Source: JACVRW01 sp038323835 (GTDB lineage Bacteria; Actinomycetota; Thermoleophilia; Solirubrobacterales; Thermoleophilaceae). Taken from it: a DNA stretch of 64,000 nt. Positions 32,849 to 40,289 of the stretch are shown here, in pieces. Where the stretch lies: NCBI GenBank assembly GCA_038323835.1, contig JBBQHI010000001.1, positions 1 to 64,000 on the forward strand, written 5' to 3'. Position 1 is the first letter of the stretch; the number at the start of each line of letters is the position of its first letter. The notes under the pieces are model-generated. The model was not told where the DNA came from, did no database searches, and saw nothing but the letters and a program-made list of their open reading frames with translations. A program made the translations under genes and the position numbers.

Positions 32849-33160
32849 CCGCCGAGATCGTGAAGTGGATGCGACGTGGCCACCCGCGACGAGCAGTCGC
32901 TTCGACGGCAAGCCAGAACGGTACGGGTGCGGGCCACGGGGGGCCTGACTTACGGGGGCCCCTACAGACCGGGTGGGTCGACAGCCCATGGCGCGCGCTT
33001 ATCCATCCTCGGAGGAGTTCTGTCGTTGATTGCGACCTTGCGGTTGCTCGCGACAGATCACACCACTCGGTTGAGACCGACGGCTCAATAGGTGCGCCTG
33101 AGGCCCAGAGTGAGAGCACACTTTGGGGAAGAGATCCCTCCCGTCTCAAGGCGCCCGGAG
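32836..33160. other. 325-base convergent intergenic region
   Basis: It lies between the GHKL gene and the NERD-helicase gene, whose ends face each other. Apart from the weak hairpin at its left edge I see no gene, repeat or attachment site. Short open frames here lack recognisable proteins. Confidence 0.5.
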
Positions 33161-34810
33161 TCACGACGGAAAGCGGGGCTTCGGTGCCACTACCACACAG
33201 TGTGTCTTCGCCCTCGAAAACCCCACGTACAACTGCTGGTCGAGCGTCTCGTCCTCCAGATCCTCGAGCTCGCACAGGACTACCACCGACGCCTCGAGCC
33301 CCTTGAAGCCGCGGATGGACGAGAAGAAGACCTTGCCCGCCGGCGTAGGGCGGACGTCGGTGAGTGGGAAGCGACCCGGGAGTCCGTTGTTATAGATCGC
33401 TGAGTTGCGGGTGCTGTGCGAGGAGAGCACGACCACGTCCTGGGTCGGGATCTCCTCCTTGCCGCACAGCCGCTCGAGCGTGGCCGCGACCGCAGCGGCC
33501 TGATCCTCCGCGTGCATGAGTTCGGGGGTCCTGCCCTCCGGTCCGCGGGCCTCCGGAACGACCGACCCCGAATACTTCTTGATTACCTCTCGGTGGATCG
33601 CTTGGGTATTGCGGCAGTTCACGGTCAGCTCGAAAGGGCGGTATTCCGGCGGCACGTCGAGCGCCGATCCGTAGACGTTCTGGTTGTCGTCCCTGAACAG
33701 CCAGATCGGGCTCTTCCCGGGATCGCTCAGCAAACAGGTCAGGCTGTCGAGCCAGCGCCGATCGAGATCCTGAGCCTCGTCGATCATCAGCGCGTCGTAC
33801 TGGATCTCGAGTTGCGCAGCGGCCTCGACGAGCTTGTCCGGGAGCTCCTCGTCCCAGAACGCAGGTCCGAGGTCATCCCAGTCGCCCTTGGCCGGCATGT
33901 CGAGCCGTGCCTGGTAGCTGAGCCGTACCGCCAGGCTGTGGACGCTCTCGATCTCGAGTCCCTCGCTGCCGTAGCGGGCCCGCAGGTCCTCGCGCAGCTT
34001 GGTGTTGAAGCACGCGAACAGGACGCGGAAGCCGTCCCGGGCGAGCCGCTGAGCCTGACCCGCGGCCAGCATCGTCTTCCCGGAGCCCGCGCAACCCGTG
34101 ATGACCATGCGCGGGTCGCGGCGCATGGCCAGCAACAGCCGAGCCTGCTCGTGAGTAAGGGACTCGAGCTGCGCCTCCTCGTCGAGCAGCCGCTCGCCCA
34201 GCGGCACCCGGATCTGGACGCTGGGGGCGAGCAGGTCCACAAGCGCTTCCACGCCCTCGTCGCCCAACGGCAGTCGTTTGTCGCGGGCGCCGCGATGGAA
34301 GGCCAGGATGCGGTCAACCGCGGCGGGGAGATCCTCGCGGTCGTTGCGGTCGATGATCATGCGCGGGTCGGTGCCCGGGCCAAGGGAGAGCTGGTGGACG
34401 CTGGCCGTCGGGAACGCGAGCCCGTGTGACATGAATGGCTTCTCGATCGGCCACTCGGGCGTACGCTTCAGGAGCCGCTCGAGGGCGAATTGGTTGTCCC
34501 TCACCTGCTTGACCGGATCCTTCATCGCCTCCCATTTGCCGTCCGGACGCCTCCGCCGCCATGCGCCGTACACGCATTCGATCCCGCCGCCCTTCACCTC
34601 GAGACAGATGATCCCGTCCTTCGGATGGCAGAGCACCATGTCGATCTCCCCAACGCGCGCGCCTTCGTCGGGATCGCGTTCCAGCCAGTCGATCGAGTGA
34701 AAGGCGTGCCACGGCTCGGGGAGCGTGTCGCGCACGGCGTCGAAGAGCTTCCGCTCGGCGGCGTTGTCGCCGTCGGCGAGCGGGAACTCTCTCGGATGCA
34801 TGCGTGCCAT
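33161..34810 (-). CDS. NERD nuclease-SF1 helicase
   Basis: 549 residues from the ATG at 34810; a further in-frame ATG lies at 34801. The N-terminal NERD domain has the restriction-type nuclease motif Gly54-Glu-Ile-Asp57 and CLEVKGG with Glu71 and Lys73. The UvrD-like helicase has Walker A GCAGSGKT (239-246), MIDEAQDLD, a QxxR-type motif IRGFKGLEASVV and YVGFSRAK. NERD-helicases are frequent in defence islands and are proposed to degrade foreign DNA. It follows an ImmA/IrrE peptidase and an HD protein on the same strand with short gaps, suggesting a three-gene operon. Confidence 0.9.
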   Translation of the reverse strand: MARMHPREFPLADGDNAAERKLFDAVRDTLPEPWHAFHSIDWLERDPDEGARVGEIDMVLCHPKDGIICLEVKGGGIECVYGAWRRRRPDGKWEAMKDPVKQVRDNQFALERLLKRTPEWPIEKPFMSHGLAFPTASVHQLSLGPGTDPRMIIDRNDREDLPAAVDRILAFHRGARDKRLPLGDEGVEALVDLLAPSVQIRVPLGERLLDEEAQLESLTHEQARLLLAMRRDPRMVITGCAGSGKTMLAAGQAQRLARDGFRVLFACFNTKLREDLRARYGSEGLEIESVHSLAVRLSYQARLDMPAKGDWDDLGPAFWDEELPDKLVEAAAQLEIQYDALMIDEAQDLDRRWLDSLTCLLSDPGKSPIWLFRDDNQNVYGSALDVPPEYRPFELTVNCRNTQAIHREVIKKYSGSVVPEARGPEGRTPELMHAEDQAAAVAATLERLCGKEEIPTQDVVVLSSHSTRNSAIYNNGLPGRFPLTDVRPTPAGKVFFSSIRGFKGLEASVVVLCELEDLEDETLDQQLYVGFSRAKTHCVVVAPKPRFPS

Positions 34811-34866
34811 GGGCGATTCGTATTGGCTGGCGCGTGATCGCGCAAGCGTGCCCGGCGTTGACGCGT

Positions 34867-35523
34867 CTACCACGGTGGGTACGGCGCGCGGTACGCATAC
34901 AGCCCGTGCCAGCGTGGTGACACTGCTGACAGTGAGCACTCGAACGCGTCTGCCACTCGCTCGAGGTCGCCGCCGCTCTGGTCATAGACCTGCCGCATGA
35001 GATGCGGTGGCATCAGGAGCGCTCCGGCGAACACGTTTGCCTCGTCCTCCATTGCGTCGAGCCGAGGACCGCCGGCGTCTCCGACGCCGTCATCGAAGAA
35101 CGCAACCGGCTGTCTGCCGGAAAGGGCCTCCTCCTCGACCCTCATCGGCACCCCAGCCGGCGTCACGTCTGCTGCCCGGCAGCGGACGGCCACTCCGTCG
35201 GAGCGGTGTAGCACCCAGTGGGCCACCTCGTGGGCGACGGTGTAGCGACGGCGCCGGGGCCACCTGCGGGCTTCGGCGGCATTCACCCAGATCTCGCGTC
35301 TTCCGACGAGGAGGAGCCCGGACAGCTGGGAATCGGCCGCTCCGTCCGGGAGGCCAGGCGCGTCGGAGAGGTCGTCCGCCTCGCGCACCAGGAGGCCGAG
35401 ATGCGAGTCCGCGATCTCCTCGACCGGCACCGGCAGCCGCTCGCCGTCCCAGATGTACTCAGGCACGCCGGCGAGCAGCTCGACCGCTTGGGAGATCAGC
35501 GCGTCCCGGCGCCATCTGTTCAT
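34867..35523 (-). CDS. ImmA/IrrE family metallopeptidase (copy 1)
   Basis: 218 residues from the ATG at 35523. The zinc protease motif HEVAH is at 98-102, with a probable third ligand glutamate in MEDEANVFAGALLMP. This family cleaves transcriptional repressors of the ImmR/DdrO type to release stress or phage-response genes. It is a clear paralogue of the gene at 38110-38673 (shared IWDG, LPVPVE-IAD, SGLLL, EIWVNAAEAR). It lies 20 bases from an HD-protein gene and 56 bases from the NERD-helicase, which it may control. Confidence 0.88.
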   Translation of the reverse strand: MNRWRRDALISQAVELLAGVPEYIWDGERLPVPVEEIADSHLGLLVREADDLSDAPGLPDGAADSQLSGLLLVGRREIWVNAAEARRWPRRRRYTVAHEVAHWVLHRSDGVAVRCRAADVTPAGVPMRVEEEALSGRQPVAFFDDGVGDAGGPRLDAMEDEANVFAGALLMPPHLMRQVYDQSGGDLERVADAFECSLSAVSPRWHGLYAYRAPYPPW

Positions 35524-35543
35524 TGGTTTGCCGTAGTCGCCGC

Positions 35544-36017
35544 TCAACGCTCCGCCCGCCGGGCCCACTCGATCTCCTCCGGCCTACGGGCCGCTTCGGT
35601 GGAGAGGAGAGCCGGGTCCGGGCGGATTCCGAGGCGCCAGAGGTCGAGGCGATCCGCGTCCCAGCAGACGCCGACGGCCGGGTCGTCCGTCACATGGCCA
35701 TCGGCGTGCTCACGGCAGGCGCGCTCGAGGATTTCGAGGCGGTCCGCCGCCAGCTCGAACGGCCCGCCGTTCAGCCGGGCTGCGAGCGCTGCCGCGCGGG
35801 GCCCGTGTTCGGGGTCGTGACCGTCGTTCAGGCGCATGGAGTCGTGGATCGCCGCGAAAATGCTCACGATCTCGGCGTCGGCCGCGGGATCGCTCTCACA
35901 CAGCCGTGCGCCAAAGGCCCCCACGCGGCGCCAGTGAGCAGGTCCGTGTAGCCGGGAGGCTGCATTGAGCGCATTGTCGAGCACCGCTGCGATGAGTTCG
36001 TCAATACCGAATACCAA
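35544..36017 (-). CDS. HD-domain hydrolase
   Basis: 157 residues from a TTG start. The segment HGPAHWRRVGAFGARLCE, then FAAIHDSMRLNDGHDPEHG, gives the H...HD...H pattern of small HD phosphohydrolases related to uridylate kinase-like or nucleotidase HD proteins. A late aspartate (CWDADRLDLWRLG) completes the metal site. It should hydrolyse a nucleotide or phosphate ester; the substrate is unknown. It is the first gene of the minus-strand group with ImmA/IrrE and the NERD-helicase. Confidence 0.82.
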   Translation of the reverse strand: MVFGIDELIAAVLDNALNAASRLHGPAHWRRVGAFGARLCESDPAADAEIVSIFAAIHDSMRLNDGHDPEHGPRAAALAARLNGGPFELAADRLEILERACREHADGHVTDDPAVGVCWDADRLDLWRLGIRPDPALLSTEAARRPEEIEWARRAER

Positions 36018-36022
36018 CGTCT

Positions 36023-36054
36023 TGTCAGTGTCGGCTGCCTTTTCCTGACACTGA
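36023..36054. promoter_or_regulatory. Inverted repeat between HD and M20 genes
   Basis: TCAGTGTC (36025-36032) and GACACTGA (36047-36054) form a perfect 8-base inverted repeat. It contains TGTCAG in one direction and TGTCAGG in the other, each followed 16 bases later by TGAC. This resembles the ECF-type promoter motif seen at 38081, 40195 and 40253, but the second element is TGAC rather than CGAC and its distance to the start codons does not fit. It is either a related promoter or an operator. Confidence 0.4.
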
Positions 36055-36114
36055 AGGAGGGGCTCGCTCCCCGTGCCCCCGCGTGTCGGGGCACCGCGGC
36101 CGTGGATGTCCGTG

Positions 36115-37467
36115 ATGATCTCGCCCGTGTCCCCTCAGATTCCCGATCCCGCGGCACTGCTTCAGGCGCTGATCCGCTTCGACACCAGCAACCCGCCCGG
36201 CCAGGAGCGTGCCTGCATCGAGTTCATCCGCGACCTGGTGCAGGGGGTCGGCGTCGAACCCACCCTGGTAGGAGCCGACCCGGAGCGGCCGAATCTCGTC
36301 GCGAGAGTCAAGGGCCGGGGCGAGGCGCCTGGGTTGCTCCTTCATGGTCACGTGGACGTGGTGGGAGCCAATCCCGCCGAGTGGGTGTATCCACCGTTCG
36401 GGGGTGACTTGGTGGACGGCGAGGTCTGGGGTCGCGGCGCACTCGACATGAAGGGCGGGGTCGCCATGATGCTCTGGGCCTTCCTGGGCCTTGCAGCCTC
36501 AGGCGAGCGTCCACCGGGAGACGTTGTTTTCGCGGCGTTGGCGGACGAGGAAGCGGGGTCGATGCTGGGCGCGAGCCACCTTGTCGAGCGGCACCCGAGC
36601 CTGTTGGACGGTGTGCGCTTCGCGATCGGCGAGGGTGGGGGTTTCAGAATCAACATCGGCGGCGTCGAGTTCTTTCCGGTGCACGTTGCGGAAAAGCGCG
36701 GCTGCTACATCGAAGCCTCGATCCGCGGGCGTGGCGGTCACGCGTCGCAGGCGGTGCGTGACGAGGTCATGGGCCGGCTCGGGCGCACCCTTCATGCGCT
36801 GGACTCGCGGCGCGCGCCTGTCCACATGACGCCGCTGGCCCGCACCATGTTCCAGGCGATGGAGGCTGAGCTCCCGAATGACGAGGGCGCGTTTGCCGCG
36901 GCGGCGCTCGCGGGTCGGGTCGAGCAGGACACCTTCGACCTCACCGGCGCGCATGCGCCGATGTTCAACGCCATTGTCCGGAACACGGCCACGCCCACGA
37001 TGGTCCGGTCAGGCGAGGCCTACAACGTCGCGCCCACAGAGGCCTTCGTGACGCTCGACGGGCGCCTGCTGCCGGGCTTCGGGGCCGCGGAACTCCAAAG
37101 GGAGATCCAGGTGCTCGTGGGAGACGACGCCGAGATCAGGGCATGGGATGCCGAGCCGGAACCGCCCGCTCCGGACATATCCCTCCTCCCTGCGGTGAGC
37201 GAAGCGGTGACGGCCCATTACCCCGGCGCCACTCCCGTGCCGTTCCTGTTCCCAGCCGGAACCGACGCACGCTTCTTCGCGCGTCTCGGGATACAGACCT
37301 ACGGCTGCCTGCCGGCGCGCGCGCCGGCGACGGTCACAGGCGGGTTCTTCGACTCCATCCATGCACCGGACGAGCGTGTGTCGGTGGACGACCTCAGGGC
37401 GGGGGCCCACATGGTCGCGGATCTTCTGCCGAGGCTTGGACGGGCGGCCGGACGTTCAGGTGGGTGA
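36115..37467 (+). CDS. M20 family metallopeptidase (ArgE/DapE-type)
   Basis: 450 residues from the ATG at 36115; earlier in-frame ATGs exist at 36073 and 36106. Di-zinc motifs are visible: HGHVDVV (His and Asp ligands), GRGALDMKGG, and ADEEAGS with the general-base glutamate. The lid domain (YIEASIRGRGGHASQA) is present. It should hydrolyse an N-acyl amino acid or dipeptide in the cytoplasm. It is an ordinary metabolic gene lodged between accessory genes, and its tail overlaps the convergent zinc-ribbon gene by 12 bases. Confidence 0.9.
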   Translation: MISPVSPQIPDPAALLQALIRFDTSNPPGQERACIEFIRDLVQGVGVEPTLVGADPERPNLVARVKGRGEAPGLLLHGHVDVVGANPAEWVYPPFGGDLVDGEVWGRGALDMKGGVAMMLWAFLGLAASGERPPGDVVFAALADEEAGSMLGASHLVERHPSLLDGVRFAIGEGGGFRINIGGVEFFPVHVAEKRGCYIEASIRGRGGHASQAVRDEVMGRLGRTLHALDSRRAPVHMTPLARTMFQAMEAELPNDEGAFAAAALAGRVEQDTFDLTGAHAPMFNAIVRNTATPTMVRSGEAYNVAPTEAFVTLDGRLLPGFGAAELQREIQVLVGDDAEIRAWDAEPEPPAPDISLLPAVSEAVTAHYPGATPVPFLFPAGTDARFFARLGIQTYGCLPARAPATVTGGFFDSIHAPDERVSVDDLRAGAHMVADLLPRLGRAAGRSGG

Positions 37468-38070
37468 GCGGGTGGTCGGCGACCGGCCGGTCTGATTGTC
37501 CGCCGCTCTCTTCGGCGGGCGGCCACCCGCCGGCCCCTCAGCCTCGGCCAGCTCCCACTGGGGCAGCTCGCCACCACAGAGCAGGCACGTACGGGGGAAG
37601 CAGCCGGAGTCCCGAACGTAATCCCAGAACTCGGGCGCTTCATCGTCCCATCTGGCCCAGCAGGTGGGACAGGTGGCCTCGACCGTGGGCAGCGGGGGTG
37701 CGCCGTCGGCGGCGAGGTCGACCATGCGGTGTGGGAACCACGCGCGGGAATACCCGGCGAGCCGAGCCCAATCCTCGAGGACGAGCTCTGCGCGCTCGCG
37801 GTCGCCGCCGCTCAGGAATTCCACGCTCAGCTCCCCGGTCCCGTCGTCATTGCGCCAGCGCCGGAGGTCGGCTATCGCCACGCCGTCGTCGCGACGGGCG
37901 CGGAAATGTGCCCGCGCCGCCCCGCCGGACAGCAGGCCCGGCCACCAGGTGTTAAGGGTCACCTGGTCGCCGAGAACGGTGACTCGAAAGGTGGGGTGGC
38001 CCGGCGCACCGGCGATGGCATCCAGGTCCGGGTCGAACTCGTCTATCGGCTCTTCTCCCATGTCGTTCAT
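37456..38070 (-). CDS. Zinc-ribbon protein of unknown function
   Basis: 204 residues. The C-terminal half has two CxxC knuckles (CPTCWARWDD and CLLCGGELPQW) that should bind one zinc; the C-terminus is basic and disordered. The N-terminal half is an alpha/beta domain I do not recognise. The ATG lies exactly 10 bases after a CGAC element of the ECF-type promoter at 38081-38107, so the mRNA is probably leaderless or nearly so and controlled by the neighbouring sigma factor. Confidence 0.7.
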   Translation of the reverse strand: MNDMGEEPIDEFDPDLDAIAGAPGHPTFRVTVLGDQVTLNTWWPGLLSGGAARAHFRARRDDGVAIADLRRWRNDDGTGELSVEFLSGGDRERAELVLEDWARLAGYSRAWFPHRMVDLAADGAPPLPTVEATCPTCWARWDDEAPEFWDYVRDSGCFPRTCLLCGGELPQWELAEAEGPAGGRPPKRAADNQTGRSPTTRSPT

Positions 38071-38080
38071 TGAGGGGAAA

Positions 38081-38107
38081 GTCGCCGAGGTGGCACCTTT
38101 CCTGACG
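38081..38107 (-). promoter_or_regulatory. ECF-sigma-type promoter for the zinc-ribbon gene
   Basis: On the minus strand CGTCAGG (38107-38101), 16 bases, then CGAC (38084-38081), then 10 bases to the ATG at 38070. The arrangement matches the promoters of the ARPP-1 gene and of the sigma gene itself. The -35-like element is half of a 12-base palindrome, CTGACGCGTCAG (38102-38113). Confidence 0.6.
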
Positions 38108-38109
38108 CG

Positions 38110-38673
38110 TCAGACCACCCGCCGCAGGCGCCGACTCATCGCCGCTCCCGACACCTGGAAGGTCGAGCAGAGACGCGGGAAGCACGAGTCGGCATCCTGG
38201 CGGCGGAGCTGCTCGTAGCGGCGCTGGACCAGTTCCGCGGGCATCAGCAAAGCCGCCGCGAACTGATTCGCCTCGCTCTCCTCCGGCGGATAGGCCGGGC
38301 GGGGATCGGCCTCCGGCTCCTCCGGGTCCACCGCCGGCGCCCGGCACCACACCGCCCCGTCCACGCGGTGCAGGCACCAGTGCCCCACCTCGTGCCCGAT
38401 CGTGAAGCGCCTGCGAGGCGGCCAGGCTCGGGCCTCCGCCGCGTTCACCCAGATCTCGCCCACGCTCGGCAGCAGCAGCCCCGAGAGCGTGGCGTCCGCG
38501 GGAAGCTCTGGCACACCGGGCGCTGCCCGAAGGTCCTCCACGTCACGAACCTGTAGCCCGAAGCATGAGTCCGCAATGTCCTCCACCGGGACCGGGAGCG
38601 TCTTTCCGTCCCAGATCCAGGACGGCACCTCGCTCAGCACGCGCTCGGCGCGTTCCTCAACCTCGGACTCCAT
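38110..38673 (-). CDS. ImmA/IrrE family metallopeptidase (copy 2)
   Basis: 187 residues from the ATG at 38673. The zinc motif HEVGH is at 94-98 and EESEANQFAAALLMP supplies the third ligand. It is paralogous to the peptidase at 34867. It is the last gene of a minus-strand cassette with a small protein, a helix-turn-helix-like protein and an ECF sigma factor. By analogy with ImmA-ImmR, the protease may cleave the regulator next door and free the sigma factor; this is inference. Confidence 0.88.
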   Translation of the reverse strand: MESEVEERAERVLSEVPSWIWDGKTLPVPVEDIADSCFGLQVRDVEDLRAAPGVPELPADATLSGLLLPSVGEIWVNAAEARAWPPRRRFTIGHEVGHWCLHRVDGAVWCRAPAVDPEEPEADPRPAYPPEESEANQFAAALLMPAELVQRRYEQLRRQDADSCFPRLCSTFQVSGAAMSRRLRRVV

Positions 38674-38693
38674 GCATAGAAGAGCGTAAGCGC

Positions 38694-38882
38694 TCAGTCG
38701 GCAAGTCGAGCGAGCGCGCGATGCATCGCGCGCTCCGCCGCCTCCGACCACCGTGCCTCCCCGCGTGGCAGCTCACATAGGACGGGGTCCGCTCCCGTGA
38801 GCACGATCGGCCCGAGTCGGGTGGCGAGGGGTCGATTGCCCGTCGTCAGGGAGAACCGGTAGAGCTGAAGTAAGCGATCCAT
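38694..38882 (-). CDS. Small protein in the sigma/ImmA cassette
   Basis: 62 residues (MDRLLQLYRFSLTTGNRPLA, then a C-terminal helix SEAAERAMHRALARLAD). It lies 36 bases after the HTH-like gene and 20 bases before the ImmA gene, on the same strand. High third-position GC supports it as coding. No family recognised. Confidence 0.6.
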   Translation of the reverse strand: MDRLLQLYRFSLTTGNRPLATRLGPIVLTGADPVLCELPRGEARWSEAAERAMHRALARLAD

Positions 38883-38918
38883 CTGGAGACGGTCAGCCGG
38901 CGTCCGCGGAACTGACGC

Positions 38919-39551
38919 TCACCCGTCCCCGCGGAAGAGCCGGTCGACCTCATCCCATTCCTCGGTGTCGGGCATCTCCGCCATGGAGAAGGCCATGTCG
39001 GGGTCGAGCGGGGCCGGTCCGCCGATTCGGGCAAAGACCTCTCCGCCCTGGACAGATGGGGCGCCGGCCGCAGGCAACTCGCCAGCCTTACGAAGCGCAT
39101 CGCGGCCATACCCCACGATCGCTCCGAGCGCGTCCAGCACGGTGTCCGATACGCCCGACGCGGGCAGCCGCCCCTGCTCCATCTGGTGGTAGTAGTCGCC
39201 GACCTTCTCCCGCTGGCCCTGGGCGCCCAGCCGAGCGGCGAGCTCGGCAACGAGGTCCGCTCGGCGGATACGGGCCTGGTTGCGCAGTCGCGGCAGCAGG
39301 GCGGGCCAGAGTCCGCCCGCCCCCGCGAGGGAGCGCTGAACCGACTCGGCGAGGGGCGCCGCCTTGGAATCGCGGAACGCCGCGGCGTCGAACTCCTGCC
39401 TCGGCGCTTGCTCCAAGTAGGCGTCGATCAGCGCGATCAGCGCCTGCCGCTCGGTCCCAGACACCTGCGACACGAACGGCACGGGGTCGGGCGGACCGGC
39501 CTCTGAGGCGGCCTGCTTGTACTCCTCGAACAGTCTCTGCGCGTCAGCCAT
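38919..39551 (-). CDS. Helix-turn-helix-like regulator, probable sigma partner
   Basis: 210 residues, soluble. The middle (about 90-155: RIRRADLVAELAARLGAQGQ, KVGDYYHQMEQGRLP, VSDTVLDALGAIVGYG) has the spacing of an XRE-type HTH domain. N- and C-terminal parts are acidic and helical. It starts 3 bases after the end of the sigma gene and precedes the ImmA-type protease, so it is the natural candidate for an anti-sigma or repressor substrate. It has no membrane segment, unlike most ECF anti-sigma factors. Confidence 0.72.
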   Translation of the reverse strand: MADAQRLFEEYKQAASEAGPPDPVPFVSQVSGTERQALIALIDAYLEQAPRQEFDAAAFRDSKAAPLAESVQRSLAGAGGLWPALLPRLRNQARIRRADLVAELAARLGAQGQREKVGDYYHQMEQGRLPASGVSDTVLDALGAIVGYGRDALRKAGELPAAGAPSVQGGEVFARIGGPAPLDPDMAFSMAEMPDTEEWDEVDRLFRGDG

Positions 39552-39554
39552 GAC

Positions 39555-40184
39555 TCAGCCCGAAGTATCGCCTTCGTCGAGGAGCTGCCGGAACCGCTTC
39601 TGGAATCGCGATGCGATCTGGTTCACGTTCGCCTCCGTCATGCCGTCGCCAAGGAGCTCAGCTGCCGCGGTCGCGGCGTGCGGGCCGAGCACGTGCAGGT
39701 CGATCACCCGTCGATGGAGCTCGCTCAACTCGTCGTACGACCGGTCCAGGCACTCGCGAGCAAACAGCGCCTCGCCCTCGAACGGCGTCGCGGGTTCGTC
39801 ACCCCACACCTCGTCCTCGCCGGCGTGCTCGCTCGCCAGCTCGGTGACCTTCGGCTTGCGCTTTCTCGCCTCGAGGTAGTCCGCGATGCGCCGCGACAGG
39901 ATCGTGTGCAGCCACGCGCGGAACTCGCCCACCGACTTCCCGTCAAACGCCGATGCGATCGCGCTGATCACGGCCTCCGCGGCCACGTCCTCCGCCTCCG
40001 ACGGCGGCAGCTTGAGTCGCGCTCGGGCCAGCAGGGTGTCCCAGTACCCGTAGACGAGGATGGCCAACGCCGGCTTGATCGCGTCGTGCGCCCGCGCCTC
40101 GCGGGCGCCGCGCATGTAGGCGATGAGGTCATCGTCGCCGAGGGGGCTGAGTCGGGACTCGGGGAGTTCTTCGAAGGCGGCCAA
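39555..40184 (-). CDS. ECF-type sigma factor
   Basis: 209 residues. Region 2 is at about 45-110 (ARLKLPPSEAEDVAAEAVISA, FRAWLHTILSRRIADYLEAR) and region 4 at about 140-205 (DELSELHRRVIDLHVLGPHA, then an HTH ending ASRFQKRFRQLL). Region 3 is absent, as in ECF factors. The start is TTG, placed exactly 10 bases after the CGAC element of its own putative promoter (40195-40220), suggesting autoregulation and a leaderless message. It heads the HTH-small protein-ImmA cassette. Confidence 0.85.
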   Translation of the reverse strand: MAAFEELPESRLSPLGDDDLIAYMRGAREARAHDAIKPALAILVYGYWDTLLARARLKLPPSEAEDVAAEAVISAIASAFDGKSVGEFRAWLHTILSRRIADYLEARKRKPKVTELASEHAGEDEVWGDEPATPFEGEALFARECLDRSYDELSELHRRVIDLHVLGPHAATAAAELLGDGMTEANVNQIASRFQKRFRQLLDEGDTSG

Positions 40185-40194
40185 TGAGGAGAGA

Positions 40195-40220
40195 GTCGGA
40201 CAACTACGCGGAACCTGACA
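40195..40220 (-). promoter_or_regulatory. ECF-type promoter of the sigma gene
   Basis: On the minus strand TGTCAGG (40220-40214), 15 bases, CGAC (40198-40195), then 10 bases to the TTG start at 40184. It forms one arm of an 8-base inverted repeat (ACCTGACA 40213-40220 with TGTCAGGT 40253-40260) shared with the divergent promoter. Confidence 0.6.
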
Positions 40221-40252
40221 AGCCTAGTTCGGCACCCGGCGCGAGAGCCCTG

Positions 40253-40279
40253 TGTCAGGTAGTGGGTGCGTGGAGCGAC
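40253..40279 (+). promoter_or_regulatory. ECF-type promoter of the ARPP-1-like gene
   Basis: TGTCAGG (40253-40259), 16 bases, CGAC (40276-40279), then 10 bases to the ATG at 40290. It mirrors the divergent sigma promoter. With transcription starting about 6-8 bases after CGAC, the mRNA would have almost no leader. Confidence 0.62.
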
Positions 40280-40289
40280 TAAACCAGCA

